From an uncultured Eubacteriales bacterium (GTDB lineage: Bacteria; Bacillota; Clostridia; Oscillospirales; CAG-272): 64,000 nucleotides of DNA. Positions 58,301 through 64,000 of this stretch are shown piece after piece. Location: assembly GCA_934373635.1 (NCBI GenBank), contig CAKROZ010000003.1, forward strand, positions 1 to 64,000. Reading direction: 5' to 3'. Within the stretch, counting starts at the first letter, position 1. The number at the start of each line of letters is the position of its first letter. Under the pieces are notes generated by a model. The model was not told the DNA's origin, searched no databases, and worked only from the letters and a program-made list of their open reading frames with translations. The position numbers and the translations under genes are program-made.

Positions 58301-58537
58301 AGATATTTCCCATGTCGCATCAAAGGATTCCGACTGAACGGGCAACATAACGGGGACAGAACCGATCCCGCCGCTAAGTGATATAGGCATTTGAGTGACA
58401 ATTGCCACCCCATTTTTATAAACCGATAATTGCAGATGTGCCGTCTCACTGCATTCGTATTGAAGAATAACTCGCTGTTTGTCCTCTTTGGAAATCAAAG
58501 AGGTTGTCACAATCTTTAGTTTTGATACGGATATCAT
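55376..58537 (-). CDS. GH38-like glycosidase with C-terminal fibronectin type III domain, cytoplasmic
   Basis: A 1053-residue protein, first gene of the operon. Residues about 95-560 look like a GH38 alpha-mannosidase barrel: MISSHTDIGLHNSQY with His108 and Asp110 in the zinc-binding HxD position, then TMEGTWFWNNY, and the region AWEGLFCNDEHSYGTSGYQGRKVYETW of DUF5054 type. A beta-rich C-terminal half follows, and residues about 955-1050 form a fibronectin type III domain (YLLWGANKEKNFSHYKLYRSE, CYYYRVCAVNKQG). There is no signal peptide. The exact sugar specificity is not clear. AAGGAG precedes ATG 58537. Confidence 0.82.
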   Translation of the reverse strand: MISVSKLKIVTTSLISKEDKQRVILQYECSETAHLQLSVYKNGVAIVTQMPISLSGGIGSVPVMLPVQSESFDATWEISDKSGNVLIQTEAFWKQPRKWTLYIMISSHTDIGLHNSQYIQRYHSSKFVDGAATLCDQTADREKNDRYRYTMEGTWFWNNYEMDRGEEAANRIVKNYVQTGKIGLCVGVAGNHIQTYGLEEMCRSTYEKRLQEEKWGIRSETLSMVDNNGLPWSMIQSYADAGYKNIIFAPNQWNPLPSTIWTYDRTKNKYIWNTGAGGGGSRIDLRLESSLPMVFNWESDAGEQITIWGCAHYSEAFGFFPSASSRPFDPQKKELVIGDIEEQMWRRLQLLETRVPYDIWMLVCYWDDQEPDLYVTNQIRDWNEKWKYPQVRTLGDPNKPFDLLRERFGDQIPVLKGDITGGWYQHPLTVPELMSQKFEADRGLPNAEKWSTIAGMIDQNYAYPATDFRHAWEGLFCNDEHSYGTSGYQGRKVYETWMQHRDWIDRALRTAKDEENLALQTIASQIKATEDCVVVFNPTNLERTELITSDDGTKQALVTIPAFGYRSVPKKDFAPFTVSRSTPEISPTIENKYYKIAFAENGSMRSIYDKTLQRELLDDKNTFHANELVYTKDNHQTYVTPKRAEFELLEDDERIRVIARTLEENTGAQIVQTVTLMNYEKRIDIDNELYHVRDMYNNNRYYRYMYYAFPFRVENCRRFCHLNGTVAEYAKDVTGHGTDVYMAVNEWCCSENDDFGVALMMKDSHITEFDHIHPDKTDFREAGDGSQIFSYVANDWLQMHTAGGSHLNYRFRYSITSYEGGYKAAKIPQMAETFVNPVKTITISTQNGVLPVASHTFMEFDTDLRFICLKRADDGKGVIARFYGEYDGKNPAVKLDAEPSSVDERPVTKVPEKGFITFRIGKNTIRIKDKPRDIPTLDENKPAPVGSIYTGLITKPYAAAGENSGHLYLLWGANKEKNFSHYKLYRSEKSGFEPSDDTWIADVLPEEYVVGRYEDTGLKEHTCYYYRVCAVNKQGVCGEMSEEFSAFTRETLS

Positions 58538-58633
58538 CCGAGAATCTCCTTTATCTGATTTTTACCTAATTATAACATAAAAATAATATATAAAAAATCC
58601 ATAATATTAGCACAAAAGTTAAATATCTGACAC

Positions 58634-58662
58634 TTGACATTTCATTTTCAAGATGCTACAAT
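58634..58662 (+). promoter_or_regulatory. Promoter of the island AraC gene
   Basis: TTGACA (58634-58639), 17-nt spacer, TACAAT (58657-58662). The divergent operon has a TATAAT-like box on the minus strand around 58570 without a good -35, as expected for an activator-dependent promoter. Confidence 0.85.
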
Positions 58663-58692
58663 ATAAAAAAACACAGACCGAAGGTAAAATTT

Positions 58693-59454
58693 ATGGTTCC
58701 GCAAATCGAGATAATCGACATTATTCTGCTTAATCGGACAAATTTTCATTTTAAAACAGAAAACAAGGCCTGTCACGTACTCACTTGCAGAATTGAAGGA
58801 GAGAGCTTATTTTTTTACAATCAAAAGGAACATCTGATAGAGAGGGGAGATATTCTATATATTCCCTCCGGCGCGTCTTATTCCCAGGTTTGCGAGCGCG
58901 AAACCATAATATGCTTTCACCTGAATATATCCGGGGATGTATCTCAAAGGATGGAAGCCTATTTGATGACTGAGCGGAACAAAATATGTGATTTGTTTAT
59001 AAAAGCTGAACACCTTTGGAAACAGAAGGGTTTCAATTACGAACTTAAATGTATGTCAATTGTTTACGAAATCATTTCAAATATCCAAATTTGTGAGACA
59101 ACACAATCTCGCGGGCATTCCTCACTGCTGAATTCTGCCATGTTATATCTCGATGCGCACATTTTTGACGCGGATTTTTCATTGGAAAGACTGTGCCATG
59201 AGGTGCATATCAGTCAAACCTACCTCAACCTCCTTTTTCAAAAAAACTATCACTGCACCCCGATTGAATATATTCACAGGCAACGTATTAACCGAGCCAA
59301 ACAATTACTTCTTGTAAGCACCTTTTCAAATGAAGAGATCGCAAAACTTTGCGGATTCCGCGAAGTAAAATACTTTTATGTCATTTTTAAAAAACAAACA
59401 GGTTTAACGACAAAGGAGTATTTAAAGCATCGAGATATCGCATTAAAGCAATAA
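58693..59454 (+). CDS. AraC family regulator of the sugar-acid operon
   Basis: A 253-residue regulator. N-terminal cupin-like sensor (IERGDILYIPSGASYSQVC) and C-terminal AraC helix-turn-helix pair (LERLCHEVHISQTYLNLLFQ, EEIAKLCGFREVKYFYVIF). It is divergent from the hydrolase/uxuA operon with 155 bp between them, so most likely its activator. AT-rich like the operon it faces. AAGG lies about 9 nt before ATG 58693. Confidence 0.92.
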   Translation: MVPQIEIIDIILLNRTNFHFKTENKACHVLTCRIEGESLFFYNQKEHLIERGDILYIPSGASYSQVCERETIICFHLNISGDVSQRMEAYLMTERNKICDLFIKAEHLWKQKGFNYELKCMSIVYEIISNIQICETTQSRGHSSLLNSAMLYLDAHIFDADFSLERLCHEVHISQTYLNLLFQKNYHCTPIEYIHRQRINRAKQLLLVSTFSNEEIAKLCGFREVKYFYVIFKKQTGLTTKEYLKHRDIALKQ

Positions 59455-59571
59455 AGAATTCGCATCCTATGAGCAGAGAATACATAATTATAAGTCAATT
59501 GAAAATGGCGAGATTCCCTGTATTCTTTTTCTCCGAGTGGGTACACTTTCTGCGAAAGGAGGTATCTGCCG

Positions 59572-60003
59572 ATGGAAAACGATACCGTAAAGCTCCTGCG
59601 TGAATGTGACGCGGGAATCAAAATGGGGGTCGGGGCGATCGACGACGTGATCGAGCATGTGAAAAACGAGCGCTTCCGCAAGTTGCTCGCGGAATGTAAA
59701 AAGGATCACGAGGTTTTGCGCGAGGAGCTTGACCGCATGTTGGTCGCAAAGAAGGACGACGGCAAGGAACCGAATCCGATGGCGAAAGGCATGTCGTGGC
59801 TCAAGACCAATATGAAAATGGCTGCGAAGCCGACCGACGAAACCGTCGCCGATCTCATCACCGACGGGTGCAACATGGGAGTAAAATCCCTGCACCGCTA
59901 TCTGAATCTCTACGGGGCGGCGGATGAGAGCTCCCGCGATATTGCGAAGCGACTCATCAACACGGAAGAGCGTCTCGCCGTGGATATTCGCTCCTACCTT
60001 TGA
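59572..60003 (+). CDS. DUF2383-type ferritin-like four-helix protein
   Basis: A 143-residue helical protein: ECDAGIKMGVGAIDDVIEHVKNERFRKLLAECKKDHEVL has the DUF2383/PA2169-like pattern of a four-helix bundle with possible Glu/His ligands. A second long helical pair follows. Function unknown. It has AAAGGAGG before ATG 59572 and its own terminator. It belongs to the host composition, so the island ends before it. Confidence 0.75.
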   Translation: MENDTVKLLRECDAGIKMGVGAIDDVIEHVKNERFRKLLAECKKDHEVLREELDRMLVAKKDDGKEPNPMAKGMSWLKTNMKMAAKPTDETVADLITDGCNMGVKSLHRYLNLYGAADESSRDIAKRLINTEERLAVDIRSYL

Positions 60004-60005
60004 AA

Positions 60006-60050
60006 AAAAGCCGACCGACGCCTGTTCTCCACGTCGGTCGGCTTTGCTTT
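60006..60050 (+). terminator. Terminator after the DUF2383-type gene
   Basis: AAAGCCGACCGACG / CGTCGGTCGGCTTT followed by GCTTT, convergent with the DUF1846 gene. Confidence 0.85.
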
Positions 60051-60073
60051 GATATTTTATTCTGCCCTGCTTT

Positions 60074-61561
60074 TTAGTTATGAAACAGCTTTTTTGTCTG
60101 ATATTTCGGCTCGCAGGTCAGATTGACGCCCAGTTTTCGGAAGGTGCTCGTATCCACCTGCGAGAGAATGACCGTGGAATGTACCTCTGTATAACGAAGA
60201 TCGGACAGATGCGAAAGGGCACGCGCGGCGATCTCGCTGTTCGCGGCGGTGACGGCGAGGGCGATCAGAACCTCATCCGTATGAAGACGCGGGTTGTGAT
60301 TGCCGAGGTTCTCTACCTTCAGTTTCTGAATCGGTTCCAACACCTCGTGGGCGATGATGTCGGTCTCCTTATCGATACCCGCAAGCGTTTTCAGCGCGTT
60401 CAGAAGCGCGGCACTGGAGGCGCCGAGAAGTCCCGAAGTCTTCCCCGTGACGATGCGTCCGTCGTTCAATTCGATGGCGACGGCGGGCGCGCCCGTTTCC
60501 TCTGCTCTCGCAAGAGCGGCTTCGACACAAGGTCTCTTCTCCTGTGAGTGGCAACCGAGCTGCTGCATCAGAAGCTCGATCTTATGGATCTCGACGTCGG
60601 AGCCGTTCCCTTTCCTCTTATTACAGAGGGCGCTGTAATAGCGACGGACGATCTCCTGTGTCGCCGCCTCACGCACCGCATCGTCGTCATAGATGGCGAA
60701 GCCTGCCATATTGACGCCCATATCGGTCGGCGATTTATACGGACATTCGCCGAGGATTCCGTTCAGCATGGCTCGAAGTACGGGAAAGACCTCGACATCG
60801 CGGTTGTAATTGACCGTCGGGGTGCCGTATGCTTCGAGATGGAAGGGATCGATCATATTAACGTCGGCGAGGTCGGCAGTCGCCGCCTCGTAGGCGAGAT
60901 TGACGGGATGATTGAGCGGAAGGTTCCAGATCGGGAAGGTCTCAAATTTTGCATACCCAGAGCGGACGCCGCGCTTGCTCTCGTGATAGATCTGAGAAAG
61001 GCAGGTCGCCATCTTTCCCGACCCGGGTCCCGGTGCCGTCACGACGATGAGGGAGCGCGAGGTCTCGGCGTACTCGTTTTTTCCGTAGCCTTCGTCCGAA
61101 ATGATGAGCGGAATGTTATACGGATACCCCTCGATGGCATAATGTTTATATACGGGGATTCCGAGCCCTTCGAGCTTTGCGCGGAAGGCATCGGCAACGG
61201 CGCTCGCACGATAGCGCGTCATGACGACCGAGCCGACGTAAAGTCCCGCGGCGCGGAAGGCGTCGATGAGACGCAGGACATCCAGGTCGTAGGTAATGCC
61301 GAGGTCGCCGCGCACCTTATTCTTTTCGATATCCGCCGTATTGATGGCGATGATGATCTCCGCCTCGTCTTTCAGCTCCGTCAGCATACGGATCTTACTG
61401 TCGGGGGCAAATCCCGGGAGGACGCGGGAGGCGTGAAAGTCGTCAAACAGCTTTCCGCCGAATTCCAGATAGAGCTTCCCGCCGAAGCTTGCGATCCGCT
61501 CCTTGATCTTTTCCGATTGCAATTTCAGGTATTTTTGATTGTCGAAACCTTCTTTGAACAT
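60074..61561 (-). CDS. DUF1846 domain protein
   Basis: A 495-residue cytoplasmic protein of the DUF1846 family, common in Firmicutes; function not settled. Typical blocks: FDNQKYLKLQSEKIKERI at the N-terminus, YLEFGGKLFDDFHASRVLPGF, VVTAPGPGSGKMATCLSQIYH with a P-loop-like GPGSGKM, and VNMIDPFHLEAYG. Length is normal for the family. GGAG precedes ATG 61561. Confidence 0.9.
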   Translation of the reverse strand: MFKEGFDNQKYLKLQSEKIKERIASFGGKLYLEFGGKLFDDFHASRVLPGFAPDSKIRMLTELKDEAEIIIAINTADIEKNKVRGDLGITYDLDVLRLIDAFRAAGLYVGSVVMTRYRASAVADAFRAKLEGLGIPVYKHYAIEGYPYNIPLIISDEGYGKNEYAETSRSLIVVTAPGPGSGKMATCLSQIYHESKRGVRSGYAKFETFPIWNLPLNHPVNLAYEAATADLADVNMIDPFHLEAYGTPTVNYNRDVEVFPVLRAMLNGILGECPYKSPTDMGVNMAGFAIYDDDAVREAATQEIVRRYYSALCNKRKGNGSDVEIHKIELLMQQLGCHSQEKRPCVEAALARAEETGAPAVAIELNDGRIVTGKTSGLLGASSAALLNALKTLAGIDKETDIIAHEVLEPIQKLKVENLGNHNPRLHTDEVLIALAVTAANSEIAARALSHLSDLRYTEVHSTVILSQVDTSTFRKLGVNLTCEPKYQTKKLFHN

Positions 61562-61592
61562 AAATCCGTCTCCGTTTTTTTACTACCTCAAT

Positions 61593-61621
61593 ATTGTACC
61601 ATATCTCGGGTGGTTTTTCAA
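61593..61621 (-). promoter_or_regulatory. Promoter of the DUF1846 gene
   Basis: Minus strand TTGAAA (61616-61621), 17-nt spacer, TACAAT (61593-61598). Confidence 0.8.
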
Positions 61622-61707
61622 GTGGAAACGCACATTTTCGGACGATAAGAATCCACAAAATCCACGGGGATTTTTTGTCGGATTTGCCACGGAAATTCTT
61701 CGGGCTA

Positions 61708-61736
61708 TTGCAAATCTCCCCGTTTTATGCTATACT
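61708..61736 (+). promoter_or_regulatory. Promoter of the CPBP protease gene
   Basis: TTGCAA (61708-61713), 17-nt spacer, TATACT (61731-61736), 30 nt before the start. Confidence 0.8.
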
Positions 61737-61765
61737 GTCTTTACACTCTCCCGAAAGGAACTTTT

Positions 61766-62800
61766 ATGGAAGAATTCAACAACGACGCGGGACTTGTCTC
61801 CGCGGCACTTTCCGTCACTTCGGGCGATCGCCGCGCGGCGCGGCGCACCTTCTCCCGCATTGCCATTTCCCTTGCCGCTTATACCGCCGTTTCTTACGTC
61901 GTGATCCTGCTTCTGCGTCTTCTTTTGCAGGTGACGGGGCTTTCCTCCGTTGTTGCCGACAATATCTGCCTTTCGTGGGTACTCTCGGTGGCGCCGATGT
62001 ACCTTTGCGGACTGCCCGTGCTTTGGCTCATTGTCCGCGGAATGCCTGAATACACGCCGAGGGGAGATTCCCTGTCCGTCGGGAATTTCTTCATCCTGTT
62101 TTTGGTTTCCCGCGCGTTTCTCACCGTCGGCTCGCTTGTCAGTCAGATCCTTGTCGGAATCCTCGAGCGCCTGCTCGGGCATGAGATCGCCGACACCACG
62201 ACCGAGATGGTCGAATCCACGCCCGCGTGGCTCTTGTTTTTGCTTGTCGTCCTGCTCGCGCCACTGGTTGAGGAATTCATCTTCCGCAAGCTGTTCATCG
62301 ACCGTCTCGGCTGTTACGGCGACAAAACGGCGATTCTCTTCACCTCCGCGCTCTTCGGTATCGCGCACGGGAATTTCTATCAGTTCGTCTATACCTTCCT
62401 GCTCGGTCTGATCCTCGGGTATCTTTATACGCGGACGGGTAAGATGCGTTGGTCCTTCCTTTTGCACGCGATCACGAATTTCCTCGGCTCCGTCGTTGCG
62501 CTCCCGATCCTGAACGCGATGCGGCGGCTCGAGGAACTGTTGGCGGAGGAGACACCGAATCTTCCGGAGCTTTTGGGGCTTTCTTCCCTCGTTCTCTCTT
62601 ATTCCGTTCTTCTCTACGGTGCGGCGATCCTCGGCGTGATTTTCTTCTTTCTTTACAAGAAGCGGATCCGCCTTTCGGAAGGTGAGTTCCCGCTCCCCGG
62701 CAAGACGCTCCTTGCCGCCTCGGTATGCAACCTCGGGACGCCGATCTTCTTCCTCGTTTCGGTGGCGGAATTCGTTCTTTCGGTTCTTCCCGGGGCTTAA
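61766..62800 (+). CDS. CPBP family intramembrane metalloprotease
   Basis: A 344-residue membrane protein with about eight helices. The three catalytic motifs are present: PLVEEFIFRKL (EExxxR), ALFGIAHGNFYQ (FxxxH) and LLHAITNFLGS (HxxxN). The family includes CAAX-processing and immunity/envelope proteases. AAAGGAAC precedes ATG 61766; a start 13 codons earlier has no ribosome binding site. A short terminator follows. Confidence 0.93.
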   Translation: MEEFNNDAGLVSAALSVTSGDRRAARRTFSRIAISLAAYTAVSYVVILLLRLLLQVTGLSSVVADNICLSWVLSVAPMYLCGLPVLWLIVRGMPEYTPRGDSLSVGNFFILFLVSRAFLTVGSLVSQILVGILERLLGHEIADTTTEMVESTPAWLLFLLVVLLAPLVEEFIFRKLFIDRLGCYGDKTAILFTSALFGIAHGNFYQFVYTFLLGLILGYLYTRTGKMRWSFLLHAITNFLGSVVALPILNAMRRLEELLAEETPNLPELLGLSSLVLSYSVLLYGAAILGVIFFFLYKKRIRLSEGEFPLPGKTLLAASVCNLGTPIFFLVSVAEFVLSVLPGA

Positions 62801-62812
62801 CGCTGACATATA

Positions 62813-62846
62813 CAAAAAATGCGGAGACCGTCTCCGCATTTTTTGC
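62813..62846 (+). terminator. Terminator after the CPBP gene
   Basis: AAAAAATGCGGAGAC / GTCTCCGCATTTTTT, nearly loopless at the top, with T tract. Confidence 0.88.
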
Positions 62847-62873
62847 ATAAGGAATTCCGCCTCCGCATACGAT
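62845..62873 (+). promoter_or_regulatory. Sigma-E-like promoter of spoIVA
   Basis: GCATAAG (62845-62851), 14-nt spacer, CATACGAT (62866-62873). The -10 matches the mother-cell sigma-E CATACAAT in seven of eight bases; the -35 is weaker. spoIVA is a known sigma-E target. Confidence 0.6.
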
Positions 62874-62904
62874 GAAATGAAAAATTCATTCCGCGGAGGT
62901 TCCT

Positions 62905-64000
62905 ATGGCAGACCAAACCATTTATCAGGATATAGCCAAGCGGACGGGCGGTGACATCTACATCGGTGTCGTCGGTCCCGTCAGGACGGGAAAATCGACC
63001 TTCATTCACCGCTTTCTCGACAGCGTTGTTCTGCCGAACATCGAAAACGAATATGACAGAACGCGCACGCTCGACGAGATGCCGCAAAGCGCCGGCGGAA
63101 AGACCGTGATGACGACCGAGCCGAAGTTCGTCCCCGACGAATCGGTGAAGATCCGCGTCGGCGAGGACACCGAGTTAAACGTCAAGATGATCGACTGTGT
63201 GGGCTACATGGTGGACGGTGCGCTCGGCGGCGAAGAAGACGGCGTGATGCGCATGGTGAAGACGCCGTGGTCGGAGGAGGAAATGCCATTTACCCGTGCG
63301 GCAGAGATCGGAACGGGAAAAGTCATCGGCGAGCACTCCACCATCGGGATGCTGGTAACGACAGACGGCACGATCTGCAACATTCCGCGCGAAAGCTATG
63401 TTCCCGCGGAAGAGCGGGTCGCCGCTGAGTTGAAGGCGCTCGGCAAGCCCTTTGCCATCGTTCTGAATTCCGCGACGCCCGAGGCGGAGAGCGCCCACAC
63501 GCTCGCCGCGGAGCTGGAAGCGAAGTACGATGTACCCGTCGCTCTCGTGAGCTGTGAGGCGCTCGATAAGGAGGACATTCGCGGAATTCTTTCACTTGTG
63601 CTCGGCGAATTTCCCGTTCGCTCGCTCACCTTTTCTCTTCCCGCGTGGACGGGAATCCTCGACGCGGAGCATCCGCTCCGCCGCTCGCTGCTCGAGAAGA
63701 TCGACGCTTTTACCGACGAGATACATAAGCTCGGCGACATTGAGAAAGCGCTCGACAAGGTGGATGGGATCGCACGCGTTTCGGTCAACGCGGGAGACGG
63801 TACGGGAGAATTCTCTCTTCCCCTTGAAAACGATGTCTACTATCGGACGATGAGCGAGCTCTGCGGTCTTGATATTACGGACGACCGTTCTCTCATTGCG
63901 ACGGTATGCGACCTTGCGAAGATCAGAAAAGAATACGAAAAGGTAGAGAGCGCCTTGAAGGATGTCAACGAAAAGGGTTACGGCATCGTGATGCCCGATC
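62905..64000 (+). CDS. spoIVA: Stage IV sporulation protein A (5' part)
   Basis: The first 365 codons of SpoIVA, the ATPase that polymerises on the forespore and forms the base of the spore coat. Walker A GPVRTGKST, then the family stretch RTRTLDEMPQSAGGKTVMTTEPKF and MIDCVGYMVDGALG. LPAWTGILDAEHPLRRSLL and later ELCGLDITDDRSL match the middle domain. GGAGGT lies 5 nt before ATG 62905. The gene runs off the window end. With the SASP gene, this makes an endospore former certain. Confidence 0.97.
   Translation, partial: MADQTIYQDIAKRTGGDIYIGVVGPVRTGKSTFIHRFLDSVVLPNIENEYDRTRTLDEMPQSAGGKTVMTTEPKFVPDESVKIRVGEDTELNVKMIDCVGYMVDGALGGEEDGVMRMVKTPWSEEEMPFTRAAEIGTGKVIGEHSTIGMLVTTDGTICNIPRESYVPAEERVAAELKALGKPFAIVLNSATPEAESAHTLAAELEAKYDVPVALVSCEALDKEDIRGILSLVLGEFPVRSLTFSLPAWTGILDAEHPLRRSLLEKIDAFTDEIHKLGDIEKALDKVDGIARVSVNAGDGTGEFSLPLENDVYYRTMSELCGLDITDDRSLIATVCDLAKIRKEYEKVESALKDVNEKGYGIVMPD

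Overview
The window looks like a chromosome segment of an endospore-forming, Gram-positive Clostridia-type bacterium, probably an uncultured gut lineage. It carries a small acid-soluble spore protein gene and the start of spoIVA. It also has many lipoproteins with lipoboxes, strong AGGAGG ribosome binding sites, TTGACA-N17-TATAAT promoters, and Firmicutes-type gene orders (tig-like tail/clpP/clpX; PadR/HAAS/DUF4097). Most of it is fairly GC-rich. The stretch from about 50.3 to 59.5 kb is visibly AT-richer. Genus-level assignment cannot be made from the sequence alone.

Layout. 0-2.2 kb: Lys-rich tail of an upstream protein (probably trigger factor), then clpP-clpX. 2.4-7.7 kb: AraC regulator, a two-subunit ABC exporter with one degenerate ATP site, and a DUF421 membrane protein. 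7.8-11.1 kb: two CobW/COG0523 metallochaperone GTPases (one with a very His-rich linker), a flavodoxin-like protein and an S26-type peptidase. 11.4-15.2 kb: tRNA-Lys, an MscS channel, and an ArsR-HMA-P1B ATPase metal-export operon with a clear promoter and operator. 15.2-21.4 kb: lipoprotein protease, CNNM/CorC-like protein, tRNA-Trp, spore SASP, a fused phytol-kinase-like/DUF92 protein and a small SH3-like protein. 21.7-25.4 kb: gpmI and a divergent gyrB/parE-like gene. 25.4-27.6 kb: a decayed zone with an IS30 relic, a frameshifted surface protein and a lipoprotein whose lipobox cysteine codon is a stop. 28.0-30.0 kb: PadR-HAAS-DUF4097 operon. 30.2-34.7 kb: sbcC-sbcD-alkD-like operon. 34.9-35.1 kb: a degenerate tandem repeat array. 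35.2-36.9 kb: an unknown lipoprotein.

37.0-45.4 kb is an Opp/Dpp-type peptide transporter operon (oppA-oppB-oppC-oppD-oppF plus a small membrane protein) with two remarkable architectures. OppC has a complete seven-blade RCC1-like propeller inserted between its first transmembrane helix and the permease core. OppF has a coiled-coil insertion of about 190 residues inside its nucleotide-binding domain. This is the strongest candidate for an undescribed system here. 45.5-50.3 kb is a complete branched-chain amino acid (Liv) operon.

50.8-59.5 kb is an AT-rich sugar-acid/glycan catabolic island: GH38-like hydrolase, mannonate dehydratase, cupin, SGNH hydrolase, SDR, RraA-like protein and lactonase, with a divergent AraC regulator. 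It has no transporter of its own. 59.6-64 kb: a ferritin-like DUF2383-type protein, a DUF1846 protein, a CPBP protease and the 5' part of spoIVA, which runs off the end.

The genes work as separate modules: proteostasis, metal homeostasis, envelope stress, DNA break repair, sporulation, peptide and amino acid uptake, and an apparently acquired sugar-acid pathway. Domain names are recognised by eye from motifs; no database search was run.
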